The notes under the pieces were generated by a model. It ran no database searches. It had not been told where the DNA came from and was given only the letters and a program-made list of their open reading frames with translations. A stretch of 61,019 nucleotides of DNA from an uncultured OM182 clade bacterium (GTDB lineage: Bacteria > Pseudomonadota > Gammaproteobacteria > Pseudomonadales > Azotimanducaceae). Below are positions 29,079-37,647 of this stretch, piece by piece; position 1 is the first letter of the stretch; each line of letters opens with the position of its first letter. The stretch covers positions 1 through 61,019 of the forward strand of contig CAJJAA010000007.1 of the NCBI GenBank assembly GCA_905182025.1. The letters are read 5' to 3'. A program made the position numbers and the translations under genes.

Positions 29079-29256
29079 GCTCATAGTAGTGTTACTGGCG
29101 TTACTGTCACTATCAGGTTGTGTACGAGTAGAAACAGGTCGTGTTGCTCCAACCATTGGTAAGCAGGTCATCGACCTGGTCAATGCAAAGGAGCTTGGCG
29201 CTATTTCAGAAGAGGAGTTTCGAAAAGCGAGGTTAAGGCTGCTAGCAGCCTTTTAA
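29068..29256 (+). CDS. Small SHOCT-like lipoprotein
   Basis: 62 residues. A lipoprotein signal peptide ends in the lipobox LSLSGC, so the mature protein of about 45 residues is lipid-anchored. Its end (LGAISEEEFRKARLRLL) resembles the short SHOCT helix-turn-helix oligomerisation motif. It overlaps the permease stop by 11 bases. GGGG seven bases before ATG 29068 favours this start over 29062. As the last gene of the GntR-ABC module it may be an accessory factor of the transporter (inference). Confidence 0.75.
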   Translation: MNFRLIVVLLALLSLSGCVRVETGRVAPTIGKQVIDLVNAKELGAISEEEFRKARLRLLAAF

Positions 29257-29351
29257 TAAGTAATGTCGTCACTATTGAAGTACGACGCGTGCCAGCCAGC
29301 GAATTAAGTATGGGTTCGCCCCAAAATTTTCGATTCAACCAATCCACAAAG

Positions 29352-29377
29352 ACCCTCCATACCCCCACGAGGGTTTT
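29352..29377 (+). terminator. Terminator between the ABC module and serA
   Basis: ACCCTC (29352-29357) pairs with GAGGGT (29369-29374), 11-base loop, followed by TTTTAC. It probably ends the GntR-ABC-lipoprotein transcript. Confidence 0.5.
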
Positions 29378-29524
29378 ACTTCACCTGCAACAAGCCCCAT
29401 TAAGATGCTAGTCAAACCATTGCCGCTCAATTGAGCCCGCGTATCTTAAAAACAGCATCGCTAAAAAGACATCACTGAATAGCTTAGTGTAGACTTGACG
29501 ACTTTTTACGGTCACGGCGGGTAT

Positions 29525-30706
29525 ATGCACAAGGTTCGAGTTCTAAATAACATTTCGGAAAAAGGGCTGGTTAAGTTTTCAGCCGAGAAATATACGCTTG
29601 CCGAAGACATGGCTAATCCTGATGCCCTATTACTAAGAAGTCATAAAATGGCCGCGCAGGACATCTCTGAATCACTGGTAGCAGTTGGACGAGCAGGCGC
29701 TGGCGTTAACAATATCCCCGTTGAGGAGATGACCGAGAAAGGCGTCGTTGTTTTTAATACGCCGGGCGCTAATGCAAATGCTGTAAAGGAGTTGGTACTT
29801 GCGGGTTTGTTACTGTCGCGTCGAGGCATCATTGGCGGCATCGAATATGTTAACTCGTTATCTGAGCATGAAGACAAAGCTGAGTTGAACAAATTGGTCG
29901 AGGCCAGCAAGAAGAAATACAAGGGCTCAGAGCTAAAAGGAAAAACCCTTGGGGTTCTTGGTTTAGGCGCAATTGGTTCAATGGTGGCAGAAATGGCCTT
30001 GCAGATGGATATGACTGTGCTTGGTTATGACCCTGCGCTTTCGGTTGAAGCGGCGTGGAGATTGTCGAGCCAGGTGAAAAAAATGGATAACATGCAGAGT
30101 CTTTTCGCTCGTTCCGATGTCATTACTTTGCATGTTCCCGCGTTAGAATCGACCCGCGGTCTTGTTAATGCCGAAGTTCTTTCAGGCTTTAAAGATGGCG
30201 CCGTACTCCTTAACTTTTCAAGGGAAGAGATCGTTAATAATGAAGACGTGTTAGCCGCGTTGGAGTCGGGCAAATTGAGTCAGTACATTTCTGATTTTCC
30301 TACGCCGGGGATGATCGGTAAAGCAGGGGTTGTGGCGACCCCTCACTTGGGCGCGAGCACAGCGGAAGCCGAGGAAAACTGTGCTGTGATGGTAGCCGAA
30401 CAAATAATTGATTTTCTTGAACACGGTAATATCCGTAATTCGGTGAATTTTCCGGCGGTGAGCCTAGAGCGAACGCAGGGATACCGCATCGCATTGGTAA
30501 ATAAAAATGTGCCGCGAATTCTTGGCAGTGTGCTATCAATTTTGGCGGACAAAAATATCAACGTCATCGATATGCTGAATAAGAGCCGAGACAATGTCGC
30601 CTACAACCTTATTGATGTCGAGACGAGCCCAAGCGATGACTTGATTGATGCTATCCGAACAATTGATGGCGTTGTGAACGTTAGGACGTTTAACGAGAGC
30701 CCTTAA
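29525..30706 (+). CDS. serA: D-3-phosphoglycerate dehydrogenase
   Basis: 393 residues: D-isomer-specific dehydrogenase with a C-terminal ACT domain. First step of serine synthesis (3-phosphoglycerate to 3-phosphohydroxypyruvate, NAD+). NAD-binding fold GVLGLGAIGSMVAEMAL; catalytic Arg in NFSREEIVN, Glu, and His in TPHLGASTAEAE. The ACT domain at about 325-393 suggests serine feedback. I use ATG 29525; the TTG at 29495 adds ten unlike residues. serC is not adjacent. Confidence 0.94.
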   Translation: MHKVRVLNNISEKGLVKFSAEKYTLAEDMANPDALLLRSHKMAAQDISESLVAVGRAGAGVNNIPVEEMTEKGVVVFNTPGANANAVKELVLAGLLLSRRGIIGGIEYVNSLSEHEDKAELNKLVEASKKKYKGSELKGKTLGVLGLGAIGSMVAEMALQMDMTVLGYDPALSVEAAWRLSSQVKKMDNMQSLFARSDVITLHVPALESTRGLVNAEVLSGFKDGAVLLNFSREEIVNNEDVLAALESGKLSQYISDFPTPGMIGKAGVVATPHLGASTAEAEENCAVMVAEQIIDFLEHGNIRNSVNFPAVSLERTQGYRIALVNKNVPRILGSVLSILADKNINVIDMLNKSRDNVAYNLIDVETSPSDDLIDAIRTIDGVVNVRTFNESP

Positions 30707-30744
30707 TAACGAGGCGCACTAACTTATGTCTCTGGCGAATATTA

Positions 30745-32691
30745 TCAACTCGGAAGTTTGATGCCGGCGTCTCTGAGGGCGAAGCGAATCGGCGATAAAT
30801 AGTGCGGTTTGACGTGGGGTTCTTGGTTAATCATTCGCGCCAATATCTCGGCACATAATGGGCTCTGCGTGAGTCCGTGTGATCCGAAGCCGGTCATTGC
30901 ATACAGGTTAGGCTGATAGTCGATATAGGCTTCAGTAATTTTATGCTTGCTCCTTCTGCCTTGAGATGATCGATCACAATACGCTTGGAGTTGTTGCCAA
31001 TCTGGTATTTGTCCGAGGATAGGTGACCTATCTCTGGTGGTGGCTCTGATGCCGACAACTGCTTCAACATCCCCGACCGACGAAAGCGTCACGGGTGATG
31101 GTGGTACTAAGGATTCATAGCATTTGGCCAACCAAGCAGAGTCTTCGTCACTGGGGTTCATGTCAGTGCTGTTGCGCCGATAAGTTGATGCAACGGTTTG
31201 CAGACCATTGCTAGCCGGGAAAACTGACGCTTCACTGGACAACATTGTTTTCAGAACTGACGTTCGAGCTGGCTTACTTACAAGGCACTGGCCCCTGACG
31301 GGTAATATATTCAATGGTTGAAGCATGTCTGATGGCATGCTGCCGGTTGCAAGCACAACTGATTTTGCTCGTAACTGAAATTTTGAATCGGTGTCTTCTT
31401 TTGCTTGATCGGGCGCTGCTTCACATGAGAGTAGCCAATCGTCTTTTTGTTTCGTGATACGACTAACGATAGTGCTAAGACAGGTCTCATTTTGAGCACA
31501 ATCCTGCCCGTCCATATGACTGAATGTTTGCTTCGGATTTATCCAGCCTGCATCCGGAAAAAATAGCGCATTGTGCTTAATGTCCAAGCCTGAAATTTGG
31601 GAAGCTTCCGATGAGGTTACGATGCGAGCTAATGATTGATTGCTGAGGTTGACCAGTTTTTTTGCTTTTTCAAGGGCGACATCATTGATCAAAAGATTAA
31701 GTTTGCCGCAACGATTGTAGTTCAGGTTCTTCTTGATGAATTCAAACGCCAAAAGTGAAAATCGGCTTTGTGGCGTCGGCGCGAGAGATAGCTGTGGGCT
31801 TATTGCGATCTGTGGTATTTGCTCGACTGCGCCAAGTCGATTTGGTTTTGTATCCATAAGTCGCACGGGAATATCTCTTAGGGTAAGTGCGGCTTGGCAA
31901 GTTAGGCCCGCTAAGCCAGCGCCGATGATCGTAACCTGATTGCGTGGCACGCTTTTTGGCTGCCAGACCCCCGGCACTTGTCCTTTTAACATTTGTGCTT
32001 TTGAACCGAATCCAGTGATTTTTGACACATTGATACCTTGCTCGATCAAACCCCGTCGAACATGTCCGGCCACCGTGTAAGTCGATAGCGTGGCGCCTTC
32101 TCGCATCATCGAGGTTAACGTCTTGTAAAGACGTGTTGACCACATGCTTTCATTCTTGCTGGGGCTAAAACCGTCGAGGAACAGTGCATCAATGTCTGCG
32201 CAAAGGTTCGCTGCCGTCTCCGTAATGTCGCCAACGATGAGGGTCAAGCAAATATCTTTTGCTAACCAAAGGTAGTGAGGTCCTGGTATTGGGTCAGGAT
32301 ACTGGCGCCGAAATTCGGTCAAGAGCGTGGGGTCTATATCAATATTAATGCGTTCAATATCTGGCATAGGGACGAGATACTTTTCGAATGCAACGTAGTG
32401 TAGTACCGCGCCATTTCTAGGTTTTGATCGCCATAGATTAGTCGTTAGAAAAAAGTTCAGGCCAAATCCAAAGCCGGTTTCTGCGATGACAAATTGATCC
32501 ATATCCGACAGGCTTTGCCAACGTGTTGATAGTTCGTTGGCGGCCAAGAACACGTGAGTTTTCTCTTCCTCACCACCACTTTTACTCCAATAGATGTCTC
32601 CAAATTCTGGCGAGTAGGGTGCGTTGTCACGCCACTCAATCGCTGCCATGGGCAGATAGTAGCTACTGTTCATGGGTAGAGTGAGTCGCAA
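30745..32691 (-). CDS. mnmC: Bifunctional tRNA mnm5U34 synthesis protein MnmC
   Basis: 648 residues. The N-terminal SAM methyltransferase (MnmC2; ETGFGFGLNFFLT, LDGFSPSKNESMW) and the C-terminal FAD oxidase (MnmC1; VTIIGAGLAGLTCQAAL, MTGFGSHGLTQSPLCAE) together turn cmnm5U or nm5U at the wobble base into mnm5U. The first codons overlap the end of sseA by 29 bases; the start could also be ATG 32673 (MNSSYYLPM) or 32649 (MAAIEW). Last gene of a leftward group with sseA and yciH. Confidence 0.93.
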   Translation of the reverse strand: MRLTLPMNSSYYLPMAAIEWRDNAPYSPEFGDIYWSKSGGEEEKTHVFLAANELSTRWQSLSDMDQFVIAETGFGFGLNFFLTTNLWRSKPRNGAVLHYVAFEKYLVPMPDIERINIDIDPTLLTEFRRQYPDPIPGPHYLWLAKDICLTLIVGDITETAANLCADIDALFLDGFSPSKNESMWSTRLYKTLTSMMREGATLSTYTVAGHVRRGLIEQGINVSKITGFGSKAQMLKGQVPGVWQPKSVPRNQVTIIGAGLAGLTCQAALTLRDIPVRLMDTKPNRLGAVEQIPQIAISPQLSLAPTPQSRFSLLAFEFIKKNLNYNRCGKLNLLINDVALEKAKKLVNLSNQSLARIVTSSEASQISGLDIKHNALFFPDAGWINPKQTFSHMDGQDCAQNETCLSTIVSRITKQKDDWLLSCEAAPDQAKEDTDSKFQLRAKSVVLATGSMPSDMLQPLNILPVRGQCLVSKPARTSVLKTMLSSEASVFPASNGLQTVASTYRRNSTDMNPSDEDSAWLAKCYESLVPPSPVTLSSVGDVEAVVGIRATTRDRSPILGQIPDWQQLQAYCDRSSQGRRSKHKITEAYIDYQPNLYAMTGFGSHGLTQSPLCAEILARMINQEPHVKPHYLSPIRFALRDAGIKLPS

Positions 32692-33526
32692 TCGGACGTT
32701 TTGGGTCTACGATCCACTCGCTCCAAGAACCTGCGTATAGATACGGTTCGATATGGCCAGTGTGTAGCAAAGCAAGAATGTTGTGGGCGGCTGTAACACC
32801 GGAGCCGCAGTAACAGACTATGCGCTCTGAGGTGGAAATGTTGGCTTCGTGAAATTGTCTTTTAAGCGTGTCGGGATCTTTGAAGAAGCCTTCTTCATCT
32901 AGGTTGAGTTGAAAGGGTAGTGATATAGCATTGGGAATATGACCTGCGACGGGATCGATCGGTTCAACTTCGCCGGTGAACCTTGGGTAGTCCCGTGCAT
33001 CTGTGACGATGCCGTCAAAATGTGGAATCTCGGTTGCCTCTATGAGTCGTGTGATGGGTGTTTTGGCTTCGAAACCAGACCGAGGGAATGTCGGTTCGGT
33101 TTCAGTCAAGGTGTGATTTGCAGCTAGCCATGCACGTAACCCGCCATCGAGTACCGACACCTTGTGATGGCCTAACCATCTAAACATCCACCATAGTCTT
33201 GCGGCAAAAGCGCCAGGACCATCGTCGTAGACGACGACGTGGTCGGTATTGTTGATACCCCAAGTTCTAACGCATTGTTCGAAGTCGGACCGGCTTGGCA
33301 AGGGGTGCCGTCCGGTTTCGCCTTTAATAACCGGCCCGCTGAGGTCTGTCTCCAAGTTGGCAAATATTGCCATAGGGATATGACCGGCTTGATATGCGTT
33401 TCGACCATAGCTGTGATCATTAAGGGAAGATCTCACATCGAATATCCGCACGTCTTCATCAAGCGCGGTGAGATCATCAACACAGATCAGTGTATTTACA
33501 TTAGACGTTAACTCTAAGTCAGCCAC
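32663..33526 (-). CDS. sseA: 3-mercaptopyruvate sulfurtransferase
   Basis: 287 residues, two rhodanese domains. The active loop CYCGSGVTAAHN matches the CG[S/T]GVT signature of mercaptopyruvate sulfurtransferases rather than thiosulfate rhodaneses. VYDDGPGAFAARLWWMFRWL is typical of the first domain. The start is GTG 33526 with GGGGG upstream, five bases after the yciH stop. Its end overlaps mnmC. Confidence 0.92.
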   Translation of the reverse strand: MADLELTSNVNTLICVDDLTALDEDVRIFDVRSSLNDHSYGRNAYQAGHIPMAIFANLETDLSGPVIKGETGRHPLPSRSDFEQCVRTWGINNTDHVVVYDDGPGAFAARLWWMFRWLGHHKVSVLDGGLRAWLAANHTLTETEPTFPRSGFEAKTPITRLIEATEIPHFDGIVTDARDYPRFTGEVEPIDPVAGHIPNAISLPFQLNLDEEGFFKDPDTLKRQFHEANISTSERIVCYCGSGVTAAHNILALLHTGHIEPYLYAGSWSEWIVDPKRPIATHSTHEQ

Positions 33527-33531
33527 GTTCG

Positions 33532-33906
33532 TTATCCCCCCGCCAATTTCACTGTATAGCCACGTGATTCCAGTTCGGATTTAATCGTGTCGCGATTGTC
33601 ACCTTGAATAATGATGCTGTCCTGTTCGATCGTACCGCCGACGCCGCACTTAGCTTTGAGTTGCTTTGCGATCTTCTTGAGTTCGGCTGCTTCAAGGTTC
33701 AATCCGGTAATGATGCTAACGGGTTTGCCCGCTCGACCTTTGGATTGCCTTTGAATGCGAACAATACCGTCACCCGTTGAGACCGTATTGTTCGTCGCAC
33801 CGCGGGTACCGCAGGCGCAATCTGTTTTGGGTCGATTGCAGTTATCACAATGTCGGCCCTTATCGGTTGAATAGACAGTTTGCTTAGTTCGATTCCTGGG
33901 CATCAC
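33532..33906 (-). CDS. yciH: SUI1/eIF1-like protein YciH
   Basis: 124 residues. Residues 25-35 have a Cys cluster with the upstream CDNCNRPKTDCACG region, followed by the SUI1 fold: GIVRIQRQSKGRAGKPV, KKIAKQLKAKCGVGGT, IIIQGDNRDTIKSEL, RGYTVKLAGG. E. coli YciH modulates translation initiation fidelity under stress. It lies five bases before sseA and eight bases after the unknown gene upstream. Confidence 0.92.
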   Translation of the reverse strand: MMPRNRTKQTVYSTDKGRHCDNCNRPKTDCACGTRGATNNTVSTGDGIVRIQRQSKGRAGKPVSIITGLNLEAAELKKIAKQLKAKCGVGGTIEQDSIIIQGDNRDTIKSELESRGYTVKLAGG

Positions 33907-33914
33907 TGAGATTC

Positions 33915-34337
33915 TTAATCATCTGAATAAAGGAAAATGGAGAGGTCGTCGTTCACGGCAATTTGGCAAAAATGAACGAACTGGAACATGAATTCGTGTA
34001 AGTCATTGGTATCGACGCCGAGCTGTTCTATTTCTGCGCAATCGAGCCAACTCAGTGCAACTTCACCAATTTGATCTTCTTCAAGCCTTGCTAAACCTTC
34101 GGTTAAATCAGGACTAAGCTGGTAGATGAAGGGGCCGTCATAGGACATGGTCCGATAGAGTTGTTCGAGACTGATAGCTTCATCTAGAAATTTATTGAGG
34201 ACGAGGACGTAAAGTTGAGCTCTGGCATCTTTGTGGAATTGCTGGCTCGACATGCAGGGGAACTCTTCAGCAGGGTTATCATCTGACTCAAGAGAGCCAA
34301 CGGCTTCTGTCGAAGCAATGAAGATGATTTGGTGCAT
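33915..34337 (-). CDS. Uncharacterised 140-residue acidic protein
   Basis: I do not recognise the family. The protein is soluble and strongly acidic, rich in Glu/Asp, Leu and aromatic residues, with no signal peptide or membrane helix. Its C-terminal half (IEQLGVDTNDLHEFMFQFVH, then a YSDD end) looks like a compact helical domain. It sits eight bases upstream of yciH in the same direction, so it is probably co-transcribed with yciH-sseA-mnmC. A role in translation or sulfur relay would be guesswork. Confidence 0.7.
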   Translation of the reverse strand: MHQIIFIASTEAVGSLESDDNPAEEFPCMSSQQFHKDARAQLYVLVLNKFLDEAISLEQLYRTMSYDGPFIYQLSPDLTEGLARLEEDQIGEVALSWLDCAEIEQLGVDTNDLHEFMFQFVHFCQIAVNDDLSIFLYSDD

Positions 34338-34395
34338 GCTCTCTCCTCGAGGCTAGACGCAATGGTGCAAATGTTGAACACGCTTTAGCGTATCT

Positions 34396-34452
34396 CGGCT
34401 GTTTGAAAAGGGTACGAACAGCCGCAGGCGGTCAACCGATATTGCGTTGACC
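34396..34452. terminator. Two perfect hairpins after the cold-shock gene
   Basis: CGGCTGTT (34396-34403) / AACAGCCG (34417-34424), 13-base loop, and GGTCAAC (34430-34436) / GTTGACC (34446-34452), 9-base loop touching the stop codon of the leftward cold-shock-domain gene. There is no T-run on the minus strand, so termination is uncertain; RNA 3'-end protection is another possibility. Confidence 0.45.
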
Positions 34453-34901
34453 TATATTGCTTCGACCTCTTCTGCCTGCAGGCCCTTGTCTCCGTCAACG
34501 ACGATAAAACTTACCCGTTGGCCTTCAGCTATTGAGCGGCGACCCTTGCCTTCCAAGTTTCGGTAGTGAACGAAGACATCATCGCCTTGATCGCGCGTGA
34601 TGAAGCCGTAGCCTTTTTTGACGTTAAACCATTTTACTGAGCCTTCTTCGGAATCATCAGATGCTTTTTTGCTGACTGCCTTTCGACTTGCGGGGGAACT
34701 TGAGCTTGAACTCGAGTTGGAACTCGAGCTTGAATAGGTGCCAATGGTGCTAACGTAGATTCCGATAAATAGAATCGCTAGGGAGATGTAGTTTTCAGCA
34801 GAAGCTGGTACAAAATTGCCGCCATTTATCGCAACAAGTGCCAGATAGACAATGATGGTGATGACCAAACTGACAAGGATTTTTTTCATTAATATGTTCA
34901 T
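34452..34901 (-). CDS. Membrane-anchored cold-shock-domain protein
   Basis: 149 residues. Two predicted membrane helices (6-25 and 37-54), a poly-serine linker (57-69), a basic stretch (71-80), then a full cold-shock domain (87-149) with RNP1 KGYGFIT and RNP2 VFVHY. Ordinary CspA proteins are about 70 residues and cytoplasmic. Here the nucleic-acid-binding domain is tethered to the membrane, with the CSD presumably in the cytoplasm. Target RNA or DNA unknown. Start ATG 34901; ATG 34889 is possible. Apparently a single gene. Confidence 0.87.
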   Translation of the reverse strand: MNILMKKILVSLVITIIVYLALVAINGGNFVPASAENYISLAILFIGIYVSTIGTYSSSSSNSSSSSSSPASRKAVSKKASDDSEEGSVKWFNVKKGYGFITRDQGDDVFVHYRNLEGKGRRSIAEGQRVSFIVVDGDKGLQAEEVEAI

Positions 34902-35025
34902 GATTTAATTTTGGTTGCTAACAGATGGAGCCGAATGATACGCATTGTCGACTTCAGTTGCGAGTCCAGATGACGGGGTCGTGATCTGCCAAGCCGTTAG
35001 AGTTAGGTTCGTTCGCAGTAGATGA

Positions 35026-35787
35026 TCATTCTGCGGCGAGAATCGCGCAATATTTACGAATTGTCGTATCGAGTCCCATCCACAGTGCGTCGGTAATAAT
35101 GGCGTGTCCTATAGAGACTTCGGCCACATTAGGCACCTCGCGGCAGAAAATCGCCAGATTGTCGAGGTTGAGGTCGTGCCCTGCGTTAATGCCTAGGTTC
35201 AGACCTGCAGCAAATTCTGCACTTTCAATAAAAGGTTGCAACACTTTCTGATAGTCGGGGAATGCGTCTGCATAGGGCCCCGTATAGTACTCGATTCGTT
35301 CAGCACCGAGCCTGGCGGCGCGTTCTAATTGAGCAATGTCTGGATCCATGAAGAGACTGACACGAATTTTTTGGACTTTCAGCTCGGCAACAAGGGTGTT
35401 GAGTTGGTTTGATTCCCCCATCAAGTCCCAACCATGATCCGAAGTGAGTTGATTGGGGTCATCTGGAACGAGTGTTGCTTGATGAGGCTGCACTTCGTTG
35501 ACCAACGCCATAAAACCGGGGTAGCCGTTTTCTTCAGCCAAGGCGTAGGGATTGCCTTCTATATTAAACTCGATTTGTTTGTATTGGGGTTCGGCTAATA
35601 AATGGGCAAGATCTCTGACATCTGCAGGTCGAATATGTCGTTGATCCGGTCTTGGATGGACCGTGATACCTTCAGCGCCGGCGTTGATGGCAATTTTTGC
35701 GGCATCGACGACACTTGGAATGGTGGTATCGCGTGAATTGCGTATTAAGGCGACCTTGTTCAAGTTGACACTGAGTTTAGTTTTCAC
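35026..35787 (-). CDS. pdxJ: Pyridoxine 5'-phosphate synthase
   Basis: 253 residues. It joins 1-deoxy-D-xylulose 5-phosphate and 3-amino-2-oxopropyl phosphate to give pyridoxine 5'-phosphate (vitamin B6). Family features: LSVNLNKVALIRNSR, GITVHPRPDQRHI, EFNIEGNP, ERIEYYTGPYA, GINAGHDLNLDNL, VSIGHAII. In E. coli pdxJ follows recO; here it follows an SH3 gene with a four-base overlap, which is a different setting. Confidence 0.95.
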   Translation of the reverse strand: MKTKLSVNLNKVALIRNSRDTTIPSVVDAAKIAINAGAEGITVHPRPDQRHIRPADVRDLAHLLAEPQYKQIEFNIEGNPYALAEENGYPGFMALVNEVQPHQATLVPDDPNQLTSDHGWDLMGESNQLNTLVAELKVQKIRVSLFMDPDIAQLERAARLGAERIEYYTGPYADAFPDYQKVLQPFIESAEFAAGLNLGINAGHDLNLDNLAIFCREVPNVAEVSIGHAIITDALWMGLDTTIRKYCAILAAE

Positions 35788-36455
35788 GACCAGTTACTCG
35801 CTTTGTTGACGTAAATTCTTCTCGATATTAAGAAACCAAATAAAAGGCCGATGATAATGGTGCCCGCGCCCCTTAAAAACCAATCCTGCGCTGATGAATT
35901 TTTGAGGTTATCTAGTTCTTCAGCCATCTGATTGATTTGTAGATACGAAGCGTCCTGTTCGGATATCAGCTCGGCGTTCCTGGCATTAATAAATAACTCG
36001 TCAGCTGCAATCGCTTTTATCTCTGCCAGCTCTGTCTTGAGTTGGCTGTTTTCAAACGTTAAGTTCGTTGTATCGCTTGTCGTGATCGCTGCCTCGTTAT
36101 CCATTGTCTTTATGGTTGCGAGCATTTGCTCATGCTGCTGCTTTAGGTTTGCGAGTTCTTCTTCTGCCACAGCTAAGCGGACTTTGGCGATCGGCGTTTT
36201 GACGAGATATTGGTTTTGAATCCATCCTTGCATGCCACTGGCGGTTCTTACCTGACTAAAACTGGTCTCCTCATTTACCTCAAGAAGTTCAAGTTCGGTG
36301 CCACTAGGAATACCTTTATGCAATATGCGGTGTTCGGATGACTGTCCGCCGCGCAATGGCACATAAAGCGTGTCTCGAATATAGACTGTCTCAGCAAAGC
36401 TGAGTTGTGCCCCGACGCTTGCCATCAATAGCCCCATGATTAAAAGTGATCTCAT
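35784..36455 (-). CDS. TIGR04211-type SH3-domain protein
   Basis: 223 residues: signal peptide (to about residue 21), a bacterial SH3 domain (about 25-85; GIPSGTELELLEV, MQGWIQNQYL), a long coiled coil (about 95-190), and one C-terminal membrane helix followed by RRIYVNKASNW. The layout matches the TIGR04211 family (E. coli YgiM-like), of unknown function, likely in the periplasm and anchored in the inner membrane. Its ATG shares one base with the yciI stop. Confidence 0.85.
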   Translation of the reverse strand: MRSLLIMGLLMASVGAQLSFAETVYIRDTLYVPLRGGQSSEHRILHKGIPSGTELELLEVNEETSFSQVRTASGMQGWIQNQYLVKTPIAKVRLAVAEEELANLKQQHEQMLATIKTMDNEAAITTSDTTNLTFENSQLKTELAEIKAIAADELFINARNAELISEQDASYLQINQMAEELDNLKNSSAQDWFLRGAGTIIIGLLFGFLISRRIYVNKASNWS

Positions 36456-36760
36456 TAAGGTAGTACCTTTTTAAAGGGCTTTACTGTCACCTTGGCGTAG
36501 ACGCCTGCAGCCACATAAGGGTCCGCATCCGCCCAAGCTTGAGCGTCCGACAGAGAGTCGAATTCGGCCACGACGAGGCTGCCAGTGAATCCAGCTTCGC
36601 CAGGGTCCTCATTATCGATAGAAGGATGAGGGCCAGCGAGAATGAGTCGCCCCTCAGACTTCAGTGTTTGTAAACGATCTAAATGACTTGGACGTGCCTG
36701 CACCCTCTTCGAAAGGCTCTGGTCGATATCCTGACTAATGATGGCGTATAGCATAAGCAT
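36455..36760 (-). CDS. yciI: YciI-family protein
   Basis: 101 residues of the YciI ferredoxin-like fold ([23 protein letters not shown], and [17 protein letters not shown] near the C-terminus with [18 protein letters not shown]). Function is unknown; the putative active-site His-Asp pair is the conserved H of RPSHLDRL and the following Asp. It lies between yciB and the SH3 gene, as in related genomes. Confidence 0.92.
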   Translation of the reverse strand: MLMLYAIISQDIDQSLSKRVQARPSHLDRLQTLKSEGRLILAGPHPSIDNEDPGEAGFTGSLVVAEFDSLSDAQAWADADPYVAAGVYAKVTVKPFKKVLP

Positions 36761-36878
36761 CCTTATATTGAGCGTTTTGGGCTGATGGGCTGAACGTAAA
36801 TCAAGTGGAAGAATTTTTACAAAGGCAATGAAGTATAGTCGTTTCGTATGATGAGAACTCGATCTGAGTTCTCAGTTT

Positions 36879-37445
36879 TTAATGATCGGTGGGCTTGGTA
36901 TCGGCTTTAGCCTCTTCTAGATAACCACCTTTAACCAAATAAGCCATCATGATAATCATGTAGATAAGCGTTAAGCCGATGCCTCCGATGAGCTTGTAAC
37001 TCACCCAAATATCCATGCTGAAATTGAAGGCGACGATCAGATTTAGTGCGCCGGCGATGAAGAAAGCAAGGCTCCATCCTAAGCTTAAGTTTTTCCAAAC
37101 AAAATCCGGCAGAGAGAGTTGTTCGCCTAGCAGTTTTTTTAGCAGGTTCACTTTTCCGATCACTAGGCTGCCGAGCAAGACGATACTGAAGCCCCAGTTG
37201 ACTAAGGTAGGTTTCCATTGGATAAACGCTTCATCTCGAAAAGCGAGCGTCAGGCCGCCCAATAAAACCACGGTAACGAAAATAAACAGGTTTTGCTTTT
37301 TAACCGTTCTCGTCGTGCCATATTCATAGCCAATAAGCGCACACATACAAGCCATCAGCACAGCGGTGCTAACGAATATATCGCGAGTGTAAAAATAGAC
37401 TGCGGCGAAGATAGCAATCGGAATCGTGTCAGCAAACTGTTTCAT
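36879..37445 (-). CDS. yciB: Septation protein A family membrane protein YciB
   Basis: 188 residues with five to six membrane helices; KQFADTIPIAIFAAVYF, FIQWKPTLVNWGFSIVL and NLSLGWSLAFFIAGALNLIV are typical. The family (IspZ/YciB) affects cell-envelope synthesis and division. The frame is open from 37586, but similarity begins at ATG 37445. It leads yciB-yciI-SH3-pdxJ and is divergent from yciO. Confidence 0.92.
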   Translation of the reverse strand: MKQFADTIPIAIFAAVYFYTRDIFVSTAVLMACMCALIGYEYGTTRTVKKQNLFIFVTVVLLGGLTLAFRDEAFIQWKPTLVNWGFSIVLLGSLVIGKVNLLKKLLGEQLSLPDFVWKNLSLGWSLAFFIAGALNLIVAFNFSMDIWVSYKLIGGIGLTLIYMIIMMAYLVKGGYLEEAKADTKPTDH

Positions 37446-37647
37446 AGTCAGAAAAATAATTATGTGGCGTACCAAATTGTACCGCAAATTTGATCTGTGG
37501 GTAACAAGCCGCAACACAGTCGTTTGGGTATGAGTGTCGGTGATTGGCTGTTTTTGTGTGAATCGAGGTGGCGCAAGGTGTAACAATCACCTATTTCGGT
37601 GTTAATAGAGTAATATTTCGCTCCGATTTGGTCTGTAAATGAGTCCC

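Noticed and set aside
33780-33860. Zinc-finger identity for the N-terminal Cys cluster of YciH
   Set aside because: The cysteines are common in this YciH group but do not match a defined zinc-finger pattern; the SUI1 domain decides the call.
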